The translations under genes and the position numbers were made by a program. From CAYWGR01 sp964458015 (GTDB lineage: Bacteria; Planctomycetota; Planctomycetia; Pirellulales; Thermoguttaceae), in contig CAYWGR010000112.1 in assembly GCA_964458015.1 (NCBI GenBank), forward strand, positions 1 through 18,323: 18,323 bases of DNA, read 5' to 3'. A model generated the notes under the pieces. The model was not told the DNA's origin. It searched no databases and saw only the letters and a list, made by a program, of their open reading frames with translations. This document shows positions 1-5,509 of this stretch, one piece after another; the first letter of the stretch is position 1; every line of letters starts with the position of its first letter.

Positions 1-174
1 AGCTGCAACTTCGACTACTCCGGTGCGGTCACCGAAACGGTCCTCCTCGGCAACGTCGCTTACCGCGTTGGTAAGAAGATCGACTGGGACGGCGAGAACC
101 TACGGTCGCCCAGTTGCCCCGAGGCCGACAAGTTCATCCGCAAATCCTATCGCGCCGGTTGGGAAGTCGTCTAA
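1..174 (+). CDS. Gfo/Idh/MocA-family oxidoreductase, C-terminal end (5' partial)
   Basis: The open frame enters from the left edge in frame 1 and ends at TAA 172-174, giving the last 57 residues. Seen: it contains TETVLLGNVAYRVGKKIDWD and then CPEADKFIRKSYRAGW before the stop. Known: this block, with its GNVAYR and KFIR..YR.GW motifs, is the usual C-terminus of the NAD(P)-dependent Gfo/Idh/MocA sugar or inositol dehydrogenase-like proteins that planctomycetes carry in large numbers. The Rossmann nucleotide-binding domain and catalytic residues lie outside the window, so substrate cannot be inferred. A long hairpin follows at 330-387. The family call rests only on this tail. Confidence 0.82.
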   Translation, partial: SCNFDYSGAVTETVLLGNVAYRVGKKIDWDGENLRSPSCPEADKFIRKSYRAGWEVV

Positions 175-329
175 GACGTATTTCTCACCAAAAGCAGCGT
201 GGGGCAAGCAAACCGATGTCCTGTAGGATCTCGGTCCCAGTGACTTCGTTTGCTTTCTCGCGGTTTGCAGAAGAACAGTTGAATCGCTTTGCGATGGTTA
301 TCGTATTCTAAACACGCGGATTCCTGACT

Positions 330-387
330 GCCTCCCGGGGCAAGACTGAGTGTTGGTTACAACCGCTCAGTTTAGCCCTGGCGAGGC
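330..387. terminator. Long stepped hairpin, candidate (bidirectional) terminator
   Basis: Nested arms are visible: GCCTC 330-334 with GAGGC 383-387, CCGGGGC 335-341 with GCCCTGG 375-381 (one G-T wobble), ACTGAG 345-350 with CTCAGT 367-372, and GTTG 352-355 with CAAC 360-363 near the tip. On the plus strand the stem is followed within a few bases by TTGTTTT (391-397). It lies between the oxidoreductase stop (174) and the convergent wHTH gene (stop 430), where a shared terminator is expected. No folding calculation was made. Confidence 0.6.
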
Positions 388-429
388 AGATTGTTTTATC
401 TCATTACGGCGAACAGTACGGATTCTCAT

Positions 430-882
430 CTATTTACTCCGGCCAAGCGACGGCTGAGTGAACTCAATGAGGAGGGAGGCGAGTCGCTGGGAATACCATT
501 TCTTGTTGCGTTGCGTCACGTTTTTGACGGTTTGGGGATCGTAGGCGGCGAGCTGCGCTTGTTCGGTTGGAATAGGCGTTGCCGATTCTTGCGGAGGCGC
601 GAGATTCAGATAGAACTTGTAGGCCGCGTTGCATTCCAAGATGCCGAGGTCGGTAATTTGGTAGAGGCGGAAATGGATGGTTTGACCGTTGTCGCATCGG
701 GAGCTTGGCAGAGGTTCGACGTAGTTGGAATCAATGAGTCGGATCATCATGCGGCAGAACGCTTCCCGGGATTGCGAGACGCCGAGAGATTGAAGCACGC
801 GGCGGAGCTCGTCGCCTGAATGCTCGGCGACGGAGAGCAAGTTCAGAATGAGATATTGGAGCGGGGTTAGTTTGGGAAGCAT
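430..882 (-). CDS. Small winged-helix-like (PadR/MarR-type) putative DNA-binding protein
   Basis: This 150-residue protein begins MLPKLTPLQYLILNLLSV. Residues about 5-60 look like a compact helical N-terminal region (LTPLQYLILNLL, GDELRRVL, REAFCRMMIRLIDSNYVEPL). A short strand-like hairpin and YQITDLGILEC (about 74-84) follow, the pattern of a winged helix in which the wing precedes an 'ITDLG' helix, as in PadR- and MarR-like regulators. The remaining C-terminus has no recognised motif. The ATG at 882-880 has no Shine-Dalgarno-like sequence because the upstream bases are a 7-bp tandem repeat beginning two bases away. The gene converges on the oxidoreductase and stands alone. The DNA-binding role is inferred from sequence pattern only; a planctomycete-specific protein of unknown function is the alternative. 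Confidence 0.62.
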   Translation of the reverse strand: MLPKLTPLQYLILNLLSVAEHSGDELRRVLQSLGVSQSREAFCRMMIRLIDSNYVEPLPSSRCDNGQTIHFRLYQITDLGILECNAAYKFYLNLAPPQESATPIPTEQAQLAAYDPQTVKNVTQRNKKWYSQRLASLLIEFTQPSLGRSK

Positions 883-883
883 T

Positions 884-994
884 CTAGGGGCTAGGGGCTA
901 GGGGCTAGAGGCTAGAGGCTAGAGGCTAGAGGCTAGGGATTAGGGATTAGGGATTAGGGATTAGGGACTAGAGATCAGGGATCGGGGGTCAGAG
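884..994. repeat. Degenerate 7-bp tandem array (CTAGGGG / CTAGAGG / TTAGGGA)
   Basis: Read on the plus strand, successive 7-base units drift from CTAGGGG (3 copies) to CTAGAGG (about 4) to TTAGGGA (about 4), then decay through ACTAGAG, ATCAGGG and ATCGGGG. It begins two bases upstream of the start codon of the minus-strand wHTH gene, so it occupies that gene's leader and RBS position. The blocks of identical variants indicate growth by local duplication. It is not a CRISPR array because there are no spacers. Confidence 0.9.
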
Positions 995-1054
995 ATGTGG
1001 AGACAGTGTAGCAAGGGGCGGAGGTGTTGTCAGGGGAAGTTTTTAGCCAGTGGC

Positions 1055-1101
1055 CGGGGCTAGGGGCTAGGGGCTAGGGGCTAGAGATTGGGGGCTGGGG
1101 A
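1055..1101. repeat. Second 7-bp tandem array (GGGGCTA)
   Basis: Four near-perfect GGGGCTA units, then GAGATTG and GGGGCTG, lie about 60 bases beyond the first array and share its unit and orientation. The two are probably parts of one array interrupted by diverged sequence (995-1054). No gene overlaps it. Confidence 0.85.
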
Positions 1102-1167
1102 TTTTTGTTGTGATATTGAAGGGTACTCCGGTGAAGAGCGAAAAAGGGGAGTGGCTAATAAAAAGCC

Positions 1168-1196
1168 TTTAGACAAGGCGTTTCGGCGCGTATAAT
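1168..1196 (+). promoter_or_regulatory. Sigma-70-like promoter
   Basis: A perfect TATAAT box at 1191-1196 is preceded by TTTAGA at 1168-1173 (4 of 6 matches to TTGACA) with a 17-base spacer. It points right, into a stretch without a clear gene. A hairpin CCAAGAA-GGTT-TTCTTGG (1205-1222) begins just after the expected start point, and a 38-codon ORF begins at 1265. It could drive a short RNA or that ORF. Planctomycete promoters often do not match this consensus, so the match may be chance. Confidence 0.4.
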
Positions 1197-1264
1197 GTCG
1201 CTCGCCAAGAAGGTTTTCTTGGTTGGGCTTTTGTGCGAAAAGAATCGGCGGAAGGCCACTTAAG

Positions 1265-1381
1265 ATGTTGGCGGCAAAGAGAGTTACGGAGAAATTTTTG
1301 GGTCGAATTTACTGTGAATTTTTTAAGAAAAACGCGGAATTAGGCTTACGAAGAATCGGCGAGTGCAAGAGATCGTTCTAA
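1265..1381 (+). CDS. Possible 38-residue small protein
   Basis: ATG at 1265 opens a 38-codon frame ending at TAA 1379-1381. The product is basic (MLAAKRVTEKFLGRIYCEFF, ending ECKRSF) with no recognised motif. GGAAGG lies nine bases before the ATG, and a consensus-like promoter lies about 70 bases upstream at 1168-1196. Those two signals are the only support; there is no homology recognised and the frame is short enough to be chance. A non-coding transcript from the same promoter is an equal alternative. Confidence 0.2.
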   Translation: MLAAKRVTEKFLGRIYCEFFKKNAELGLRRIGECKRSF

Positions 1382-1530
1382 GTGATGGAAAATGTGCGGC
1401 TTACGTTGCGGCGGCGTTGGCTGAGGATTGACGTAAATGCTATTTGCACTCAGGTTCCGTATGGTGGAACGCCAGGTTGATTAGCGCGTAGGCGCGGGGT
1501 TCCATTGGGTGCAAAAAGAATCAAAATTGG

Positions 1531-1562
1531 AACCGCAGATGAACGCGGATGAACGCGAATAG
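1531..1562. repeat. Dispersed intergenic repeat motif (CCGCAGATGAACGCGGATGAACGC type)
   Basis: Two overlapping half-units, GCAGATGAACGCG and CGGATGAACGCGAAT, form the 'GATGAACGC' motif found between genes in many bacterial genomes, including planctomycetes. It lies downstream (minus strand) of the small ORF at 1692-1862. Copy number elsewhere in this genome cannot be seen. Confidence 0.5.
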
Positions 1563-1691
1563 GGTGCGCGGGTGGCGGCCGCCGTGTTTCTTCTTTTATC
1601 ACGAAAGATCGAACGGACGAAAGAGAGCGGGCCAGACCATCAGCCAAGGCCGGGCGAAGGGGCAAGGCAGCGGAAGTGGGAATGGAGGCCG

Positions 1692-1862
1692 TTATTCTGT
1701 TTCGGGGCAGAAGTCGCCGGGAAACTGGTAGTAGTCGGGCAATCGGTGTTCGAGGTCGATCAAGCAGCGATCGACGGCCGTAACCATCACGTCCAGGTCA
1801 TCGGCCAGTTCGCGCAGCCATTCGTATTGGCAAATTAGCTTGATGTGATCTTCTGGGATCAT
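1692..1862 (-). CDS. Hypothetical 56-residue protein
   Basis: The chosen frame begins MIPEDHIKLICQYEWL and ends PGDFCPETE, 56 residues. It is acidic and mostly helical in character (EWLRELADDLDVMVTAVDRC). The start at 1862 is preferred because AGGAG lies eight bases upstream, although the frame stays open to 1988. The additional 42 residues would be encoded by the inverted-repeat leader, which makes them unlikely to be protein. I do not recognise a named family; the composition and intact frame look like a conserved planctomycete small protein rather than a random ORF. Expression may be controlled by the structured leader directly upstream. Confidence 0.55.
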   Translation of the reverse strand: MIPEDHIKLICQYEWLRELADDLDVMVTAVDRCLIDLEHRLPDYYQFPGDFCPETE

Positions 1863-1880
1863 TTCGCCCGCTCCTAGAAA

Positions 1881-1993
1881 AAAAGGGAACGCCGACTTGG
1901 CTGCTCCCAACGCCCCGACCAAGGGGCACAGATGAACAGCACAGGGGCCGGCGTTCCCTTTTGCGGAACGGGCTTTGCGCTGCTTCATCTGTC
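1881..1993 (-). promoter_or_regulatory. Structured leader with two interleaved inverted repeats (attenuator-like)
   Basis: Two pairs of arms are seen on the minus-strand transcript. CAGATGAAGCAGC (1991-1979) pairs with GCTGTTCATCTG (1940-1929). AAAAGGGAACGCCG (1962-1949) pairs perfectly over 14 bases with CGGCGTTCCCTTTT (1894-1881), which runs on into more Ts (to about 1878). The arm order A-B-A'-B' means the two stems cannot both form except as a pseudoknot. The second stem plus its T-run resembles an intrinsic terminator. Smaller hairpins sit inside: GTTCC/GGAAC (1953-1957/1965-1969), GCCCC/GGGGC (1912-1916/1923-1927) and TTGG/CCAA (1897-1900/1907-1910). AGGAG and the ATG of the 56-residue ORF follow at once. 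A dispersed MITE- or REP-like element is the main alternative. Confidence 0.5.
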
Positions 1994-2159
1994 AAGGGCT
2001 TTCGCCCAGGTTGGTCGTTCGTTGGGAAGCAGGTTTGACGCTAACGGCGTCAACTCAAATTGTCACAATGAATTTTATGACATTGGGGTCTTTTTGGAAA
2101 TAGTACCCGTGACACGGATGCCGTCGCATTCGTCGATGCTGTCGGGGGGTTTTTCTTGA

Positions 2160-2198
2160 GACAGGATTTACAAGATTGACAGGATTGGGTTGATTGAC
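2160..2198. repeat. Dispersed repeat of the GACAGGATTTACA..GATTGACAGGATT type
   Basis: The half-unit ACAGGATT (2161-2168) is repeated as ACAAGATT (2170-2177) and ACAGGATT (2179-2186), followed by related GGTTGATTGAC. This pattern is a common intergenic repeat in many bacterial genomes. Its presence left of the SIR2-STAND gene is one of several repeat signatures around that locus. Confidence 0.5.
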
Positions 2199-2435
2199 GA
2201 TTTGTGGGAATGGGTTATTTTGGGAGGAGTTCTCAGAACGGTGCATGTTCACATCTCTGGACGCTATTTCATCAGCCATCCAGCCGAATCCACAACCTCG
2301 TTCTTGACGGCTTCTCGGTGTTTTAATTTTCGAGATGGCGATTTGGGGCCGTTTGGGTCTGAAATGACGTGTGGTGATACAAAGATATTGTAAGGGGTAA
2401 AAAATGAAGGTATCTTGACACCCATTACGGGACCG

Positions 2436-2464
2436 CTAAAGTAAGGGGACATACTTACCCTTAG
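2436..2464. repeat. Imperfect inverted repeat around GGGGACATACTTAC
   Basis: CTAAAGTAAG (2436-2445) and CTTACCCTTAG (2454-2464) are near-inverted arms flanking GGGACATA. Motifs of the form GGGGACATACTTAC recur between genes in several bacterial phyla, often as REP-like elements. It sits about 230 bases upstream of the SIR2-STAND start. It could instead be a hairpin marking the end of a transcript. Confidence 0.4.
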
Positions 2465-2614
2465 AGTTTTCCTGGAGACGACGTAGAGAGGCCTGATACG
2501 ATCCTAACAATTTTCTTCTCCCTCTAAGACAGAGCAAAGAAATAACTTTGACAAGTTTATCATTTCGGCGTGGGGAAATCGCTGCATTTCTGCCATGTTG
2601 AATAGTACAAAATT

Positions 2615-2629
2615 GAAATAAGTTATTTC
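2615..2629. promoter_or_regulatory. 15-bp perfect palindrome upstream of the SIR2-STAND gene
   Basis: GAAATAA-g-TTATTTC is a perfect odd palindrome, 62 bases before the ATG at 2691. A further GAAATAA half-site lies at 2539-2545. The position suits an operator or promoter-proximal regulator site. A+T-rich DNA makes such palindromes more likely by chance, and no regulator gene is adjacent. Confidence 0.35.
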
Positions 2630-2690
2630 TTCACACTGCCAAAGACAAAAGGCAAGTCTCCATTCCGTCTCATTAAAATCGGATGCAGAT

Positions 2691-5114
2691 ATGATACCTA
2701 AAGAATCTCTAGCGGCATTCAAGCAGACGCTATTAAACGGTGAATACAACTTGCTCTTTGGGTCTGGGATATCAACAGAAAGTAAGAATGGGAAAGGGGA
2801 ATTGCTTCCTAGCTCAGAGAAGTTGCGGCAAGAATTATGCAAGTTGAAAGGTACTAAAGAGGATACGACGCTGCTTCGCGTGTATTCACACTTAACTGCC
2901 CAAGAGCGGCGTTCCGAGTTGACGGATCGCTTTTCCAATTGTCAACCTGCTCGCTCACTTACTTCCTTGCCGCAATTTATATGGCGTCGTTTGTTTACTT
3001 TTAACATCGACGACGTCTTGGAAGGCCTGTATAAAAACCACAGAGGCGCTAAACAGACACTCGTCCCTCTCAACTTCAACTCAGCATTTGAACCAACTCC
3101 AGACCGGAAGGAGCTTCAAGCCATTCATTTGCACGGTTCAGTCCTCCTTCCTGAAATCGGCTACGTGTTTTCGTACACAGAGTATGCCAGAATGATGGCC
3201 GCGAACAATCCGTGGATGCACCTTCTTTCTGAGATACTTTCGACCGAGTCATTCATCATTGCTGGAACATCCTTGAACGAGGGAGATTTGGAGTACTACC
3301 TCAGCTATCGAAATGATTGCACGCCACGACGAGGTAGAGGGCCTTCCTTACTGATCGAACCATATCCTGATGCTACGACTGAGGCGGATTGCTATCGCCA
3401 TGGTTTAATCTTGGTAAAAACAACCTTTGGCAACTTCTTGACATGGCTAAAAGATGAATTTCCGAATCCTCCTACTCTTTCAGAACTGATGATTCCTGAT
3501 GTTAAGGGCATCTTTCCTGACAACTCACTTTCTCCTCAGAAATTGCTCCGTTTTTTTTCTGATTTCACGGTTCTAAATGCCGGAGACCAACCGCAATCCC
3601 AATTACCAAGTTCATTTTTATATGGTAGGGAACCTCAACAGAGCGATCTCGATCAGCACTTGGACATCCCGCGAATTGATGCCGGAATTATCTATAGCGA
3701 TGTCCAAGAGGCGATTTCTAAAAAGGACGTAGAACCAAGAGTTGTTCTTGTACTTGATGAAGCTGGTACGGGTAAGTCCACAATCATTCGCCGTGTTGGG
3801 CATGACTTAGCCAGAGGCGGACAAATAGTCATGTCTGTACAAACACTATCGAGGATTGATTCAGCAAATGCAGCTGAATGTTTTGCGGCTGCCACATCCC
3901 CCGTTGTGCTTCTTGTTGATAGTCTTGCCGATCATGTGGAGCAAATCTTTGAATTGGTCCAAGATGAACGAACCAAAGGAAATCTGGTTATCCTTGCTGC
4001 AGAACGGTCCTATCGGCAGGAGTATATTGGGGCAGTGTTTGGAGACACACCTTATCACTGCAGCTCAATGCAACCATTGAATCAGTCAGAACGGAGGCAA
4101 TTAATTGAGCTTTTCCGGAAGTTTGGATTAGTAGGGAAACCGCGAGCGATAAGTGCCCCTGCGAGTTTTGCCAACTACATTAAGGGTGACGCAATCGCTA
4201 TTGCTGTGTGCAAAATTCTTAACGATTTCCGCCCACTCGATGATATTGTGGAGTCACTATGGAAAGCAACTCCTCAGAACTACCGGATCCCCTACTTATG
4301 CGCTGCGATTGCACATTACTGTTATGATGCAGGTCTTCGTTACAGCGTACTGCAATCTATTTCAGGTCTGCAAACGTCGCTTTCCACTTTATTCACATCC
4401 AATGCGCCACTGCGGCTTACCGATAATGTCAACGATCCCTACTATGTACTGCCGATGAATGCAATAATCGGGGAACGCATCTTGCAGCGGGCCATCCGCA
4501 AGGACAAAAGCACTCTGCTTGATGCTTTTATGGGAATCGCATCGGGAATCTCACCATACATCAATCGTCGTGCGATCATGTCAAGATCACCAGAAGCACG
4601 ACTCGCCGGAAGGCTATTCGATGTTGATAAGGTCGTTAAACCAATGCTCAAAAGCGATTCGCAATTATTCTTTCTTGAATGCCAAAAGGAATGGGAATGG
4701 AATTCAAGATACTGGGAGCAACGAGCATTGCTGGCCGCAGATGACAATTTAGAAACAGCACTCCAATATGCACGCCATGCGATAGCAATAGAATCTCACC
4801 CGTTTGCCTTTACAACGTTTGGTAAACTACTGCTGCGTCAAATGGAAGGTGATATGGTTAACCGAGACAGTATTTTCAGTGAGGCCTTCGATAAGTTATC
4901 CGAAGCTATTCAAAAAGAGGAAGGGCGATCAAGGATTCGGATCCATCCATATTCCAGTTTGTTTATTGGGACTGATCGGTTTATAGCACTCGGCGGATCA
5001 CTATCTACCGCTCAGCGTGCGACCTTAATGACGCATATGAAAGATGCCCGCGAGTATTTCGGCACTGATAAGAGTTTGAAAGAACTATTAGATCGTCTGG
5101 ACGGACTTCTATAA
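2691..5114 (+). CDS. SIR2-STAND-like antiphage defence protein (SIR2 + P-loop NTPase + helical repeats)
   Basis: This is an 807-residue, three-part protein. Residues about 1-255 are a SIR2-like NADase domain: FGSGIS (23-28, nucleotide loop), FTFNIDD (102-108, the F.TNYD position), HLHGS (146-150, catalytic His probably 148) and AGTSLNEGD (191-199). Residues about 310-480 are a P-loop NTPase: Walker A region DEAGTGKST (356-364), Walker B VVLLVDS (405-411) and a sensor-like VILAAERS (433-440). The remainder is helical, with TPR-like sequence at 674-702. Known: SIR2-STAND proteins such as Avs5 and related sirtuins sense phage and degrade NAD+. Inferred: this is a stand-alone system of that kind; no partner gene is present. 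The ATG is the first start after an in-frame stop (2619-2621), with no clear RBS. It is more A+T-rich than its neighbours. The first Gly of Walker A is Asp356, which is unusual. Confidence 0.78.
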   Translation: MIPKESLAAFKQTLLNGEYNLLFGSGISTESKNGKGELLPSSEKLRQELCKLKGTKEDTTLLRVYSHLTAQERRSELTDRFSNCQPARSLTSLPQFIWRRLFTFNIDDVLEGLYKNHRGAKQTLVPLNFNSAFEPTPDRKELQAIHLHGSVLLPEIGYVFSYTEYARMMAANNPWMHLLSEILSTESFIIAGTSLNEGDLEYYLSYRNDCTPRRGRGPSLLIEPYPDATTEADCYRHGLILVKTTFGNFLTWLKDEFPNPPTLSELMIPDVKGIFPDNSLSPQKLLRFFSDFTVLNAGDQPQSQLPSSFLYGREPQQSDLDQHLDIPRIDAGIIYSDVQEAISKKDVEPRVVLVLDEAGTGKSTIIRRVGHDLARGGQIVMSVQTLSRIDSANAAECFAAATSPVVLLVDSLADHVEQIFELVQDERTKGNLVILAAERSYRQEYIGAVFGDTPYHCSSMQPLNQSERRQLIELFRKFGLVGKPRAISAPASFANYIKGDAIAIAVCKILNDFRPLDDIVESLWKATPQNYRIPYLCAAIAHYCYDAGLRYSVLQSISGLQTSLSTLFTSNAPLRLTDNVNDPYYVLPMNAIIGERILQRAIRKDKSTLLDAFMGIASGISPYINRRAIMSRSPEARLAGRLFDVDKVVKPMLKSDSQLFFLECQKEWEWNSRYWEQRALLAADDNLETALQYARHAIAIESHPFAFTTFGKLLLRQMEGDMVNRDSIFSEAFDKLSEAIQKEEGRSRIRIHPYSSLFIGTDRFIALGGSLSTAQRATLMTHMKDAREYFGTDKSLKELLDRLDGLL

Positions 5115-5312
5115 GAAAGACAGTGAGTGCTTCAGGGCGAGGTTGACGTTTCAGTCGCATTAAGTCATCCATATTCCAGGACGCACCATCAAACCACCGT
5201 TTTATGGCACTGAAGAGGAGAAGATAGAGCGACGTATGGGGCTGTTGGTGTGGGGTGGGAGGTTGGAGGGCAAGTGCTGTGTGTTATGGGGCCAAACCGA
5301 GTGGCAGGCAAC

Positions 5313-5355
5313 GCACCCTCACCCCCGGCCCCTCTCCCGCATGCGGGCGAGGGGA
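5313..5355. repeat. REP-like palindromic element (CCCTCACCCC..CCCGCATGCGGG..GAGGGGA)
   Basis: CCCTCACCCCCGGCCCCTCT leads into the perfect palindrome CCCGCATGCGGG (5336-5347), closed by CGAGGGGA. Another element of the same design lies at 7981-8017, so the family has at least two copies in this window. Such elements are common intergenic repeats in planctomycete and other bacterial genomes. It lies about 200 bases downstream of the SIR2-STAND gene, between it and purF. Confidence 0.7.
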
Positions 5356-5408
5356 GGTTGGTGCGAAGCCGCAAGCGGCGATGAGGTTGATGGGATGGGG
5401 AAAGAAAT

Positions 5409-5446
5409 CTTTTAACCTTCGCCACTCGCGCCGGCCTTTTCAATAG
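5409..5446. repeat. Direct repeat copy of the 3' end of purF
   Basis: The 38 bases at 5409-5446 match 5507-5543, the last codons and stop of purF, with only a few differences. Both begin CTTTTAACCTTCGCCACTCG and both end CATAG or CAATAG. The two copies are separated by about 60 bases containing a hairpin. One copy is part of the working gene and the other is a non-coding relic, as if a short duplication or an insertion and partial loss happened at this junction. Confidence 0.85.
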
Positions 5447-5456
5447 AACAGAGTAG

Positions 5457-5477
5457 CCGGGAGCTAACAGCTCCCGG
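5457..5477. terminator. 9-bp hairpin downstream of purF, possible terminator
   Basis: CCGGGAGCT (5457-5465) and AGCTCCCGG (5469-5477) form a perfect stem with a 3-base loop, 33 bases past the purF stop on the minus strand. The following minus-strand bases (GGCTACTCTGTTCTATT) are only moderately T-rich, so termination would be weak. The sequence GGGAGCT-AAC-AGCTCCC also looks like a dispersed palindromic repeat. Confidence 0.4.
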
Positions 5478-5509
5478 AATGTGGGAGAATTATTCCGAGA
5501 AGCAGCCTT

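Larger units (their letters stand above)
1994..2690. other. Gene-poor intergenic stretch with short palindromes and dispersed repeats
   Basis: No convincing gene is seen. It holds a perfect hairpin TTGACGC-taacg-GCGTCAA (2035-2041/2047-2053), the palindrome ATTGTcACAAT (2059-2069), a repeat of the ACAGGATT type (2160-2198), an imperfect inverted repeat CTAAAGTAAG / CTTACCCTTAG around GGGACAT (2436-2464), and the A+T-rich upstream region of the SIR2-STAND gene with a 15-bp palindrome (2615-2629). Composition becomes clearly more A+T-rich toward 2500. Confidence 0.6.

Noticed and set aside
391..819. 142-codon plus-strand frame opposite the wHTH gene
   Set aside because: The minus-strand product has a coherent winged-helix pattern, whereas this one shows none.
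884..1101. Heptamer tandem blocks as a CRISPR array
   Set aside because: Units are 7 bases, directly abutting, with no spacers and no cas genes.
1863..1988. 42-residue N-terminal extension of the 56-residue ORF
   Set aside because: It is encoded by the inverted-repeat leader, and a strong AGGAG signal supports the internal start at 1862.
2504..2938. 144-codon minus-strand frame over the start of the SIR2-STAND gene
   Set aside because: It overlaps the conserved SIR2 nucleotide-loop coding sequence on the other strand and has no protein-like motif.
5189..5446. 84- and 63-codon frames between the SIR2-STAND gene and purF
   Set aside because: They read through the REP-like palindrome and the duplicated purF end; composition is that of repeats.
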